A stretch of 64,000 bases of DNA. Source: Hymenobacter polaris (lineage in GTDB: Bacteria > Bacteroidota > Bacteroidia > Cytophagales > Hymenobacteraceae). The first letter of the stretch is position 1. Every line of letters begins with the position of its first letter. This document shows, piece after piece, positions 47,626-56,393 of the stretch. The DNA lies in assembly GCF_012927305.1 (NCBI RefSeq), contig NZ_JABBGH010000002.1, positions 372,001 through 436,000 on the forward strand. Direction: 5' to 3'. The position numbers were made by a program, and so were the translations under genes. The notes below the pieces were generated by a model, which ran no database searches, was not told the origin of the DNA, and saw only the letters and a list, made by a program, of their open reading frames with translations.

Positions 47626-48885
47626 ATGATACGCCGCTCCTTCTTAGGCCGGGCTGCGCTGGCGCTGCCGGGGCTAGCCAGTTGGGTAGCACCTGGCTTG
47701 GCGGCTTCGGCGGCCCCTAGGCCCCCCGCGCCGCCCAAAGCCCCCGCCACCGACCGCGCCTACTGGCTAAGCCAGCTGCTGCGCGTGGCCCGGCCGGTGC
47801 TGACCAGCGCCGCCGCCGGCCGCCTGCGGGCCGACCTGCCCGTGGAGGCCGCCCCCGGCCAGCAGGAGGGCCGCCGCGCCGTGACGCACCTCGAAGCCCT
47901 AGGGCGCACGCTGGCTGGCCTGGCCCCCTGGCTGGAGCTGGCCGACGCCCCCGCCAACGAAACCGCGCGCCAGGCCGAAGCCGCCCAGCAGGCCCGCCAG
48001 GCCATTGCCAGTGCCGTCAACCCGCAGTCGCCCGATTTCCTCAACTTCACCCAGGGCGGGCAGCCGGTGGTCGATGCCGCCTTCCTGGCCCACGCGCTGC
48101 TGCGGGCGCCCACCCAGCTGTGGGAGAAGCTGCCCGCCGCCGCCCAGCAGCAGCTGGTAGCGGCCCTGCAAAGCACCCGCGTCATCAAGCCCGTGTTTAG
48201 CAACTGGCTGCTGTTCAGCGCCATCATCGAAGCGGCGCTGCTCAAGTTTACCGGTAGCGGCGACCTCATGCGGATGGACTACGCCATCAAGGAGCACCAG
48301 GCCTGGTACGTGGGCGACGGCACCTACGGCGACGGCCCGCAGTACCACTGGGACTACTACAACAGCTACGTCATTCAGCCCATGCTGCTCGACGTGGTGG
48401 GCACGCTGGCAGCGGCCGGCAAGGAGCGCCAAGAGCTGCTCGACACCCTGAAGGCCCGCGCCCGGCGCTACGCCCAGGTGCAGGAGCGGCTGGTGGCGCC
48501 CGACGGCTCGTTTGCCGCTTTCGGCCGCTCGCTGGCCTACCGCTGCGGCGCGTTTCAGCACTTGGCGCAGTGCGCTTTGCAGGGGCTGCTGCCCGAGGGC
48601 CTGCCGGCCGGGCAGGCGCGCGCGGCCCTGGCAGCCGTCATCCGGCGCACGCTGGAGGCACCCGGCACGTTCGACGCGCGCGGCTGGCTCCAAATCGGGC
48701 TCTGCGGCCACCAGCCGGGCATTGGCGAAAATTATATTTCGACGGGCAGCCTTTACCTCTGCACCACCGCCTTTCTGCCCCTAGGGCTGCCCGCCGGCCA
48801 CGCCTTCTGGCAAGAGCCCGCCCAGGACTGGACCGCCCGCCGCCTCTGGTCGGGCCAGGAGGTGCACCTCGACCATGCGCTGTAA
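47626..48885 (+). CDS. DUF2264 family protein (short form)
   Basis: A 419-residue protein that starts with a twin-arginine-like signal (MIRRSFLGRAALALPGLASW). The DUF2264 core is clear: DFLNFTQGGQPVVDAAFLAHALLR, FSNWLLFSAIIEAALL, WYVGDGTYGDGPQYHWDYYNSYVI and FGRSLAYRCGAFQHLA. Function is unproven; similar proteins sit beside GH105 in pectin loci. It follows GH105 by 12 bases and is likely co-transcribed. Unlike the long form at 33494-35536 it lacks the C-terminal beta half. Confidence 0.88.
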   Translation: MIRRSFLGRAALALPGLASWVAPGLAASAAPRPPAPPKAPATDRAYWLSQLLRVARPVLTSAAAGRLRADLPVEAAPGQQEGRRAVTHLEALGRTLAGLAPWLELADAPANETARQAEAAQQARQAIASAVNPQSPDFLNFTQGGQPVVDAAFLAHALLRAPTQLWEKLPAAAQQQLVAALQSTRVIKPVFSNWLLFSAIIEAALLKFTGSGDLMRMDYAIKEHQAWYVGDGTYGDGPQYHWDYYNSYVIQPMLLDVVGTLAAAGKERQELLDTLKARARRYAQVQERLVAPDGSFAAFGRSLAYRCGAFQHLAQCALQGLLPEGLPAGQARAALAAVIRRTLEAPGTFDARGWLQIGLCGHQPGIGENYISTGSLYLCTTAFLPLGLPAGHAFWQEPAQDWTARRLWSGQEVHLDHAL

Positions 48886-48907
48886 CTAACTAATGATTGA
48901 GTTAATA

Positions 48908-49013
48908 GAACGTCATGCTGAGCGCAGCCGAAGCATCTCTACCACGTCGTTGAACGATGCGAGGCGGCGCGGGAGAGATGCTTCGGCAAGCGGACGCCAG
49001 ATGAGCATGACCA
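48908..49013. repeat. Palindromic repeat, second copy with 11-12 bp insert
   Basis: Same family as 46206-46288. The left arm is GTCATGCTGAGCGCAGCCGA... and the right arm carries an extra CGGACGCCAGAT inside the pairing region, also seen in the third copy. It fills most of the gap before kduD. Confidence 0.85.
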
Positions 49014-49049
49014 CCTTTTGATTCTCTACTAAATACACCACCCTAAAAT

Positions 49050-49814
49050 ATGCCTTCACTTTTCGACCTCAGCGGCAAAACGGCGCTGGTAACGGGCTGC
49101 AACCGCGGCATTGGGCAGGGCATGGCCCTGGGACTGGCCGAGGCCGGCGCCGACATCATCGGCGTATCGGCCAGCCTGGCCCCCGACGGCGGCGAAACCG
49201 GCCGGCTGGTGCGGGCGCTGGGCCGGCAGTTTCACGCCTACCAGGCCGACTTTGCTGACCGCGCCAGCGCCGACGCCTTTACCACCCAGGTGCTGGCCGA
49301 CTTCGCCCGCATCGACATCCTGGTAAACAACGCCGGCACCATTCGGCGGGCGCCGACCGCCGAGCACTCCGACGCGGACTGGGACAACGTGCTGGCCATC
49401 AACCTCGACGCACCCTTTCGGCTGGCGCGGGCCCTAGGGGGGCGAATGCTTGCGCAGGGCAGCGGCAAAATTATTTTCACGGCCTCGCTGCTCACGTTTC
49501 AGGGGGGCATCAACGTGCCGGGCTACGCCGCCAGCAAAGGCGCCATCGGCTCGGTGGTGAAGGCGCTGGCCAACGAGTGGGCCGGTAAAGGCGTAAACGT
49601 GAACGGCATCGCCCCCGGCTACATCGCTACCGATAACACCGAGGCCCTGCGCCAGGATGCCGACCGCGCCGCCAGCATCCTGGGCCGCATTCCGGCCGGC
49701 CGCTGGGGCGAGCCCGCCGACTTCCAAGGCCCCGTCGTTTTCCTAGCTTCCGAAGCCAGCGCCTACGTGCACGGCACCATCCTACTGGTAGACGGCGGCT
49801 GGCTGGGGCGGTAA
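49050..49814 (+). CDS. kduD: 2-deoxy-D-gluconate / 2-keto-3-deoxygluconate dehydrogenase
   Basis: A 254-residue short-chain dehydrogenase that reduces the KduI product 3-deoxy-D-glycero-2,5-hexodiulosonate to 2-keto-3-deoxygluconate. It has the NAD(P) motif TGCNRGIGQGMA, NNAG, the catalytic Ser in ASLLTF and YAASKGA, plus the KduD-typical MPSLFDLSGKTALVTG and PAGRWGEP. It is cytoplasmic, and kduI is encoded 127 bases downstream. Confidence 0.93.
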   Translation: MPSLFDLSGKTALVTGCNRGIGQGMALGLAEAGADIIGVSASLAPDGGETGRLVRALGRQFHAYQADFADRASADAFTTQVLADFARIDILVNNAGTIRRAPTAEHSDADWDNVLAINLDAPFRLARALGGRMLAQGSGKIIFTASLLTFQGGINVPGYAASKGAIGSVVKALANEWAGKGVNVNGIAPGYIATDNTEALRQDADRAASILGRIPAGRWGEPADFQGPVVFLASEASAYVHGTILLVDGGWLGR

Positions 49815-49874
49815 TAGTGATTAGTGACTAGTGATTAATAGTCAACGAGTTACTAGCTATTCGTAGCTAAAAGT

Positions 49875-49940
49875 CATTCGCGTAGCCAGCTGCGAAGCAG
49901 CGTATCCGCGAAATCCGTTAAATCCGTTAAATCTGCGATT
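49875..49940 (+). repeat. Single copy of the metX-type palindromic repeat before kduI
   Basis: It shares CATTCGCGTAG(T/C)CAGC, an inner hairpin, CGTATC(C/T)GCG and the tail (AATCCGTTA)AATCTGCGA with the pair at 12837-13000. It has two CCGTTAAAT subunits. It ends one or two bases before the kduI start codon, in the same orientation as the copy at metX. Confidence 0.85.
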
Positions 49941-49941
49941 T

Positions 49942-50772
49942 ATGAAGAACCGATTTGCCATTGGCCCGCGCGAGACTGCCCAGCTGGATACAGCGGGCCT
50001 GCGCCAGCATTTCCTGATTGAAAATATCTTCACGCCCGGCGCCATCGAGCTGACTTACACCCATTACGACCGCATGATAGTGGGTGGCGCGCAGCCCGTC
50101 GCCGCGCCCCTGGCCCTGCCCTGCCCCGATAGCCTCAAGGCCCAGTACTTCCTGGAGCGCCGCGAGCTGGGCGCCCTGAACGTGGGCGGGCCCGGCCGCG
50201 TGGTGGTAGATGGGCAAGGCTGGGAGCTAGGCCCGCAGGACTGCCTGTACGTGGGCCGCGGCAGCCAGCAGGTGAGCTTCGAGAGCCTCGACGCCGCCAA
50301 CCCGGCCAAATTCTACCTGCTGTCGGCCCCCGCTCACAAGGAGTACCCCACCGCCCGCCGCACCCAGGCCGAGGCCACGCCCGTGGAGATGGGCGCCCGC
50401 GAAACCGCCAACGAGCGCACCATCTACAAGTACATTTTCAGCGAGGGCCTGCCTAGCTGCCAGCTCGTGATGGGCCTCACCCAGCTCAAGCCCGGCTCGG
50501 TGTGGAACACCATGCCCAGCCACGTACACGACCGGCGCATGGAGGCCTACCTCTACTTCAACCTGCCGGCCGGCCAGCGGGTGCTGCACATGCTGGGCGA
50601 GCCCCACGAAACCCGCCCGCTGTGGGTGAGCAACGAGCAGGCTATTCTGTCGCCGCCGTGGTCCATCCACACTGGCTGCGGCACCAGCGCCTACGCCTTC
50701 ATCTGGGGCATGGCCGGCGAAAACCTAGAGTACACCGACATGGACGCCGTGGCCCTGGCCGACTTGCGCTAA
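49942..50772 (+). CDS. kduI: 5-keto-4-deoxyuronate isomerase
   Basis: A 276-residue cupin enzyme that converts 5-keto-4-deoxyuronate, from unsaturated uronates, to the diketo form reduced by KduD. It shows the metal-binding pattern PSHVHDRRMEAYLYF and the later WSIHTG histidine, and the family segments ALNVGGPGRVVVDG and YVGRGSQQVSFES. The start at 49942 directly follows a palindromic repeat, so the usual ribosome-site position is inside repeat sequence. Confidence 0.95.
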   Translation: MKNRFAIGPRETAQLDTAGLRQHFLIENIFTPGAIELTYTHYDRMIVGGAQPVAAPLALPCPDSLKAQYFLERRELGALNVGGPGRVVVDGQGWELGPQDCLYVGRGSQQVSFESLDAANPAKFYLLSAPAHKEYPTARRTQAEATPVEMGARETANERTIYKYIFSEGLPSCQLVMGLTQLKPGSVWNTMPSHVHDRRMEAYLYFNLPAGQRVLHMLGEPHETRPLWVSNEQAILSPPWSIHTGCGTSAYAFIWGMAGENLEYTDMDAVALADLR

Positions 50773-50793
50773 GGGCTAGCAAACAGCATAAAA

Positions 50794-50893
50794 GGGCGGT
50801 CATGCTGAGCTTGTCGAAGCATCTCTATCGCTTCGTCAGGCGACACGGTAGAGATGCTTCGACAAGCGGACGCCAGATGAGCATGACCGCCCC
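50794..50893. repeat. Palindromic repeat, third copy
   Basis: The arms GGGCGGTCATGCTGAGCTTG... and ...GAGCATGACCGCCC pair over some 35 bases; the right arm holds the same CGGACGCCAGAT insert as the copy at 48908-49013. It lies 20 bases after kduI and before the DUF4861 gene. Confidence 0.88.
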
Positions 50894-50931
50894 TCTTGAT
50901 ACTATAAGCTTTTGACATCTTACATGCCCCT

Positions 50932-52119
50932 ATGAAACTCCTGCTGCTTGGCGCGCTGGCTACCCTAGGGCTGGGCCTGGCGCCCGCGCCAACCCCCACG
51001 GCTACCATTACGGTGCGCAACCCCCTAGGGCAGGCGCGCCCCGCCGAAACCGTGAGTTTGCCGCTGGCCCAGCTGCCGGCGGCCGTGCGCGGCCTCGATG
51101 CCACCAGCCTGCGCGTGCGCGACGCGGCCACCCAGGCCGTGCTGGTGAGCCAGCTGCTGGACAGCGACGGTAACGGCCAGCCCGACGAGCTGCTGTTTCA
51201 AACCGCCCTGCCGGCCAAGGGCACCAAAACCTTTACCCTAGGGCCCGGCCTGGGCGATATGCCGCCGGCCCCGCTCACCACCTACGCCCGCTTCGTGCCC
51301 GAGCGCACCGACGACTTTGCCTGGGAAAACGACCGGGTGGCGTTCCGCACCTACGGCCCTAATGCGCAGGAGTTGTACGACAAGAAAGACCCCGCCGGCA
51401 CCCTAAGCAGCGGCATGGACTGCTGGCTGAAGCGCGTGCCTTACCCCATTATCGACCGCTGGTACGGGCGCCACCAGTACGAGAAGCCCTTTGCCTACCA
51501 CACCGACCAGGGCGAGGGGCACGACCCCTACCACGTGGGCAGCAGCCGCGGCACCGGCGGCACCGGTGTGCTCGCAGGGGGAAAGCTCTACGTGTCGCGC
51601 AACTTCAGCAGCTACAAAATCCGGGCCCTAGGGCCCATCCGCACGGTGTTTGAGCTGAGCTACGCGCCCTGGCCCGCGGCCGGCCAGACCGTGACGGAAA
51701 AGAAAGTTATCAGCCTCGACCTGGGCTCGAACCTGACGCGCTACGAGGAGTACCTGGCCGCCGATAAGCCCTTGCCCAACTGCACCATCGGCCTGACGCT
51801 GCACGAGGCCAAGGGCCAGGTGCGGGCCGACCGCGCCGCCGGCTGGTTTCGCTATTGGGAGCCCACCGACGACTCGAACCTGGGCACCGGCGTGGTAGTG
51901 GCCCCCAGCTACCTGCTTGACTACCAAGACCACCGCAGCCCCGAGAAGGACAGCAATCAGCTGTACATGGTCACCAAGCCAGAGCAAGGCACCGTTATCT
52001 TCTACGCCGGCTTTGGCTGGCAGAAAAGCGGGCAGTTCGCCTCGGCCGCCGCCTGGGATGCCTACCTGGCCGACTTTGCCCGCCGCCTGGCCGCCCCGCT
52101 GGTGGTAAGCTGGCAGTAG
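50932..52119 (+). CDS. DUF4861 family secreted protein
   Basis: A 395-residue protein with a signal peptide (MKLLLLGALATLGLGLAPA). It matches the DUF4861 family by TVRNPLGQARPAETVSLPL, ARFVPERTDDFAWENDRVAFR, GMDCWLKRVPYPIIDRWY and YHVGSSRGTGG. Members are common in pectin and alginate loci and are supposed to act on uronate oligosaccharides or their ends; no reaction can be stated here. It closes the plus-strand half of the locus. Two CCCTAGGG sites lie near its start. Confidence 0.88.
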   Translation: MKLLLLGALATLGLGLAPAPTPTATITVRNPLGQARPAETVSLPLAQLPAAVRGLDATSLRVRDAATQAVLVSQLLDSDGNGQPDELLFQTALPAKGTKTFTLGPGLGDMPPAPLTTYARFVPERTDDFAWENDRVAFRTYGPNAQELYDKKDPAGTLSSGMDCWLKRVPYPIIDRWYGRHQYEKPFAYHTDQGEGHDPYHVGSSRGTGGTGVLAGGKLYVSRNFSSYKIRALGPIRTVFELSYAPWPAAGQTVTEKKVISLDLGSNLTRYEEYLAADKPLPNCTIGLTLHEAKGQVRADRAAGWFRYWEPTDDSNLGTGVVVAPSYLLDYQDHRSPEKDSNQLYMVTKPEQGTVIFYAGFGWQKSGQFASAAAWDAYLADFARRLAAPLVVSWQ

Positions 52120-52175
52120 CTCCTGCAAGCCTGCGCCCGCAACCGCCCCTAGGGCCGTGCGCGCCGCTAGCGCAC

Positions 52176-53288
52176 CTACCGGACGGGCTTTTTACGGGTG
52201 CCGGGCGCGGGCTTTTTGGCCGGCACGGTGGGGGCTGGCTTAGCCGGCTCCTCCTCCAGAAAGGCCCGCAGGGCGGGCGAGGGCTGGCCGTCGTCGGTCC
52301 AGGCGCTGAGCTGGTAGCCGCTCCAGCTTTTGGCGCCTTCCGGCTCCCAGTAAAACACGCCCAGGCCCTTGCCCTGGGGCACGGCCCGCACGGCTTGCAG
52401 CGTGGCGGCCAGCAGGTCGTAGGTGTTTTGCACCAGCGTGTAGTCGCCGCCCACTTCGGCTACCACTACCTCCTTGCCGGGGTAGCGGCTCACCATATCG
52501 AGCAGGTTGGCGCGTAGGTTGGCGATGGAGGCGGTGTAATCCTGCTTGAGCCAGTAGGGGTAGTACGACATGCCAATGACGTCGAACCGGCCGCCGTTCT
52601 TGGTCAGCGTGTCGAAGAAGTTGCGGTACAGCGCGTTGTCGTTGCCCCGGTCGAGGTGCACTATCACCTTCGAGGTGGGGCTCACGGCCTTCACGGCCTC
52701 GTAGCCCTTGGTAATAAGCTGGGCGAGCTGCGCCGGATTTTTAGTGCTGCCCTCGGGCCAGAGCATCCCGCCCGGAATCTCGTTGCCCACCTGCACCCAC
52801 TCGGGCGTCACGCCGCTGGCTTTCAGGGCCGTCATCGTGCTGAAGGTGTGGTCGTACACATCGGTCAGCAGCTGCGCGAAGGAATGGCTAGCCCAGGTGG
52901 CGGGCTTGGCTTGCTTGCCAGGGTCGGCCCAGGTGTCGCTGTAGTGAAAGTCAATCATCACTCGGAAGCCCAGGTCGGTGGCGCGCTTGGCCATGGCTAC
53001 CACCTCGGCGGGGCTGCAGTGCCCGCTAGTTTTATCGGCCGATGGGTTGACGAATACGCGCAGCCGTATCGAGTTGATGCCGCGGGCTTTGAGCAGCGAA
53101 AAGCAGTCCTGGGGCTGGCCCTGCCCGTTGCGAAACACGTAGCCGGTAGCTTCCATCTGCTGCAGCCAGCCCACGTCGGCGCCTTTGGCAAACGCCTGGG
53201 CGGCGGCGGTAGTAGGGGCCAGCAAGATGGCGCCGGCCAGGCCCAGCAGTAGGGCCGCGCGCCGGCAGGTCAGGGAAAGAGAGCGCAT
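52176..53288 (-). CDS. GH53 endo-beta-1,4-galactanase
   Basis: About 370 residues from the ATG at 53288, which starts a signal peptide (MRSLSLTCRRAALLLGL). It cuts beta-1,4-galactan, the side chain of rhamnogalacturonan I. It shows FAKGADVGWLQQMEATGY, NSIRLRVFVNP, MIDFHYSDTWADPGKQAKP, the acid/base Glu in WVQVGNEIPGG and the nucleophile in VVAEVGGDY. A C-terminal Lys/Pro-rich tail may be disordered. It is the most direct clue to the locus substrate. The downstream gap (52120-52175) holds one CCCTAGGG. Confidence 0.95.
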   Translation of the reverse strand: MRSLSLTCRRAALLLGLAGAILLAPTTAAAQAFAKGADVGWLQQMEATGYVFRNGQGQPQDCFSLLKARGINSIRLRVFVNPSADKTSGHCSPAEVVAMAKRATDLGFRVMIDFHYSDTWADPGKQAKPATWASHSFAQLLTDVYDHTFSTMTALKASGVTPEWVQVGNEIPGGMLWPEGSTKNPAQLAQLITKGYEAVKAVSPTSKVIVHLDRGNDNALYRNFFDTLTKNGGRFDVIGMSYYPYWLKQDYTASIANLRANLLDMVSRYPGKEVVVAEVGGDYTLVQNTYDLLAATLQAVRAVPQGKGLGVFYWEPEGAKSWSGYQLSAWTDDGQPSPALRAFLEEEPAKPAPTVPAKKPAPGTRKKPVR

Positions 53289-53508
53289 AAGGAAAGGCAA
53301 AAAAGACCACCACAATAACCGGCCGCCGCCACCAGGACCACCAGGCAGCCCCGCAACGCCCGGCGTCGGCGCGGGGAGGTCGGTAAAGCTACCCACTTCC
53401 GGCCTTACCACCGCTTGCGGCCCCAGCCGCCCTAGGCCGCTGGTGGGGCAAAGTCAACTGCTTTTAGACCCGCCGCCGGGTGGTGCCGCCCCGCGTAACC
53501 TCCTTTGT

Positions 53509-54526
53509 ATGAAACACTTTTTGGTTTTTGTCTCACTGCTGCTGGCTGGCCCTAGGCCCGGCAGCTGGGCCCAGGCCAGCCCGGCCCGGGCGCTGCGCGT
53601 GGGCGCCGCCAAGGTCGAGGCTACCCCCTCAGCAACCGAGCGACCCTCGAGTTTCACGGGCGTGCTGGACCCGCTCTACGCGCGGGCCATTGTGGTGCGC
53701 AACGGCGCGGCCACCGTGGCGTTGGTGTCGGTCGATGTCATTGCCATTCTGGAGGCGCTGTGGCAAAGCGTGAGCAGCCGCGTCGAGCGGGAGCTGAAGA
53801 TTCCGGCCACCAGCCTTTTGCTCACGGCCACCCACTCACACAGCGCGCCCTGCGTACGCTACGCCAGCCTGGCCGACCCAGTAGTAGCGGTGGTGAAGCT
53901 GGCCTAGCAGCGGCTGCAACCCGCCCGCATGGGCTACGGCACGGGCGTGGCGTAGTCCAACGCCAACCGCAACTTAATGGCCCCCCAAACGCCCCGCTGG
54001 CGGGAAAGCCCCAACTACGACGGGCCGTCCGACAAAACGGTGGCCGTACTGCAGTTTGAAACGCCGGCGGGGGCGCCCATGTGTACTACAACTACGCCAT
54101 ACACGCCGTCATTAGCGGGTAGCTCGACCTGTTGAGCGCCGACGTGCTGGGCGCGGCCTCGCGCTATAGCAAGAACTCGTTTGATAGCCAGGTGATGGCT
54201 TTGTGGTCGACGGGGCAGAGGGCGACCAGAACCCGGCTTACTTTCAGCAAACCTACGACTTGCGCGAAATCCGGGTGCAGGACTACGCCAAGCGCGGCGA
54301 GGACATCAGCAATAAACTACATTCCCAACGATGCCGCTTTCAGCCACTACACCTTCGAGGTGATGTTGTCGCGCCTCCCCAGCTCGGTTGCGCCGAAAGC
54401 AGCATTGTAGATGGACTGCTAGCCTTGCTGGACGACGCCCGTAAGCAAGCACTGACCCTAGAGCAGCGCAGTTGGTTGCTGCTGGTCGCGGTAGGTTTAA
54501 GCGAGGCTAGCCAGCCGAGGAAATAG
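53509..54526 (+). pseudogene. Decayed neutral ceramidase-like gene
   Basis: The first 132 codons encode a signal peptide and a neutral/alkaline non-lysosomal ceramidase N-terminus (VGAAKVEATPSA, LLLTATHSHSAPCVRY). A TAG then interrupts KLA*QRLQPAR, and a second replaces a codon in GTGVA*SNANRNL. Frameshifts follow: LDLLSADVLGAASRY, EGDQNPAYFQQTYDLREI and FEVMLSRLP appear in different frames. The middle is shortened. The family is normally over 400 residues, so the gene is broken. Ceramidases of this group hydrolyse N-acyl sphingolipids, which Bacteroidetes make. Confidence 0.85.
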
Positions 54527-54702
54527 CTAGCCGGCGTATAGCCAGGGAGTTGGCGGGGTGGGGCAGGGGGCAGGCACCCCTAGCTGGCTGGCCGCCGGAT
54601 GGGGGCAGCCACTAGCAGCCCAACGCAGGGGGTGCCATTCGCGTAAAGGTGCGGCGTTCCAGTTGAAATAATTCAGTTGTATTGCCACATCTTCAGCTTT
54701 TT

Positions 54703-55371
54703 ATGAAACACATTTTCCTTACGGCGGCGCTTGCCCTAGGGGCTTTGGCGGCCCAGGCTCAGCAGGGTTCCTTTTATGTTGGCGGCCAGGCGGGTTTTAA
54801 CTCGACTACCACCACCGCCAACAACAGCGGCACGAGCGCTACCACCAGCAAGCTCAACAACTACAGCTTCTCGCCCGAGGTGGGCACCTTTTTCACCAAT
54901 CAGGTGCAGTTTGGGGTTGGCTTTACCTTCAGCGGCTCGAAGCAGGAAAACCCGAACGCCACGGTAATCGGCACTACGCTCAGCACCACGATTAATCGCT
55001 ACGGCGGCACGGTTTACAGCCGCTACTTCTTTGGGGAAGGCAATTTTCGTCCTTTTGTGGGCGTGAACGTGTCGCTATTGCCCGGCAACAGCACCATAGA
55101 AACCGTTGGTAGAGTTACCCCCGTCACTACTGAATCTAGCACGCTCGATTTTGGCGCCAATATCAACGCCGGCTTTGGCTACGGCCTCACCAAGCGCCTG
55201 ACGGTAGTGGGTTCGTTTGGCACCTTTGGTTACCAGAGTTCCACCTCCAAAGAGAAGGGTACCGACAATAAAATAACCACTACTAATTTCGGGCTCAACG
55301 CCAACACGCTGGGTAACCTCTTTACCGTGGGCGTGTACTACACCTTCCGGGCGCCCAACAACAATAACTAA
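54703..55371 (+). CDS. Small outer-membrane beta-barrel protein
   Basis: A 222-residue protein from the ATG at 54703 with a signal peptide (MKHIFLTAALALGALAAQAQ). The rest is alternating beta-barrel sequence of the OmpX/opacity type (YVGGQAGFNSTTT, VQFGVGFTFSG, RYGGTVYSRYFFGEGNFRPFVGVNVS), ending YYTFRAPNNNN. It probably forms an eight-stranded barrel in the outer membrane. Base composition is lower in GC than its neighbours, typical for such Asn/Thr/Ser-rich proteins. Confidence 0.85.
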   Translation: MKHIFLTAALALGALAAQAQQGSFYVGGQAGFNSTTTTANNSGTSATTSKLNNYSFSPEVGTFFTNQVQFGVGFTFSGSKQENPNATVIGTTLSTTINRYGGTVYSRYFFGEGNFRPFVGVNVSLLPGNSTIETVGRVTPVTTESSTLDFGANINAGFGYGLTKRLTVVGSFGTFGYQSSTSKEKGTDNKITTTNFGLNANTLGNLFTVGVYYTFRAPNNNN

Positions 55372-55432
55372 TGCCTCCGCTTGCTAGCAGCGGCCCCACG
55401 GCCTAGGGCAACTAACGCAGTTAGAAAGGTAA

Positions 55433-55468
55433 GGGTGGTCAGGCTGCGCTTGCGCAGCCTGACCACCC
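55433..55468. terminator. Bidirectional hairpin between convergent genes
   Basis: A 16-bp perfect stem (55433-55448 with 55453-55468) and a 4-base loop lie between the ends of the outer-membrane protein gene and the oxidoreductase gene. T runs on both sides are short. Its GGTCA-GCTG ends recall the repeat family at 46-51 kb. Confidence 0.75.
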
Positions 55469-55486
55469 TATTATTATCCTCGTAGC

Positions 55487-56206
55487 TTACGACTGCGCCT
55501 GCTTCATTATGGCCTTTTCTTGGGCCGCGTGGTTGGCCGCAAACTGCGCGCGCTGCTCGGGGGTGCGCTCGTGGCCCAGGCTGCGCAGTTGCTCGCGCAA
55601 TTCCGGTTCAGACAGGTCGGCGCCGTAGCACGGCGTGCCGGGCTGCTGCCGCCACGACTCGCGCAGGCTGCCATCTTCCACGGCGTCGAAGCCCAACTCC
55701 TCGACTAGGGCCATCACTTGGCGCTTGGCAGCCTCGTCGTCACTGGCCACGGGCAGGGCAATGCGGCCGGGCGTGCCGACGGGCTGGCCCAATTTTTCGA
55801 GGTGCGCGGCGTAGATATTGTTAAACACTTTCACCACCGGCCGGCCTAGGTGCTGCTGCACCCACTCGCTCTCGGTTAGGTCGCCGCTTTCCAGCTCGAG
55901 TATCCGGCCGTCGCGCAGCAAGGGGTAGTAGTTGCTAGTGTCTACCACCGGCACGCTGGCGGGCACGCCGTTGAATAGGTCTTTGGGTAGGTCGGGGATA
56001 TTTTTCAGCGGAATGGTCACCACGATAAGCTCGCCGTGGCGGGCGGCTTCCGTGGCCGTAACGGGCTTAGCCCCCGTTTTCTGAGCCACGTCGCCCAGCG
56101 TCTCGGGCCCGCGCGAGTTGGCAATGTATACTGTGTGGCCCAGGCTGGTGAGCCGGGTAGCCAGAGCGCTGCCAATGTGGCCCGCCCCAATAATTCCAAT
56201 GTTCAT
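55487..56206 (-). CDS. NADP-binding oxidoreductase (F420-dependent reductase-like)
   Basis: A 239-residue Rossmann-fold protein of the NADP-dependent F420-reductase/NPDG family. It starts with the dinucleotide motif IGIIGAGHIGSALATRL, followed by NSRGPETL and VVTIPLKNI; the middle shows KVFNNIYAAHLE. In bacteria without F420 these act as NADPH-dependent reductases of unknown substrate. The Gln/Ala-rich C-terminus is longer than usual. It stands alone. Confidence 0.85.
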   Translation of the reverse strand: MNIGIIGAGHIGSALATRLTSLGHTVYIANSRGPETLGDVAQKTGAKPVTATEAARHGELIVVTIPLKNIPDLPKDLFNGVPASVPVVDTSNYYPLLRDGRILELESGDLTESEWVQQHLGRPVVKVFNNIYAAHLEKLGQPVGTPGRIALPVASDDEAAKRQVMALVEELGFDAVEDGSLRESWRQQPGTPCYGADLSEPELREQLRSLGHERTPEQRAQFAANHAAQEKAIMKQAQS

Positions 56207-56393
56207 CTGGCGTGAAGTATAAAGTTGGCGCCGCGGCCTCGTGCCGCTGCGAGCAACCTAAACAACCTCGGTGGCCAATTGCTTTTTTCGCGCGCGCCGC
56301 CAGCGCCGGCAACCGCCCCGCTGGTACTAGCAGCCGGGCCGGGGCTGGCGGCCCCGCACCCACTTGCGCGTCCTCCACCCCCCCTAGGGCGCT

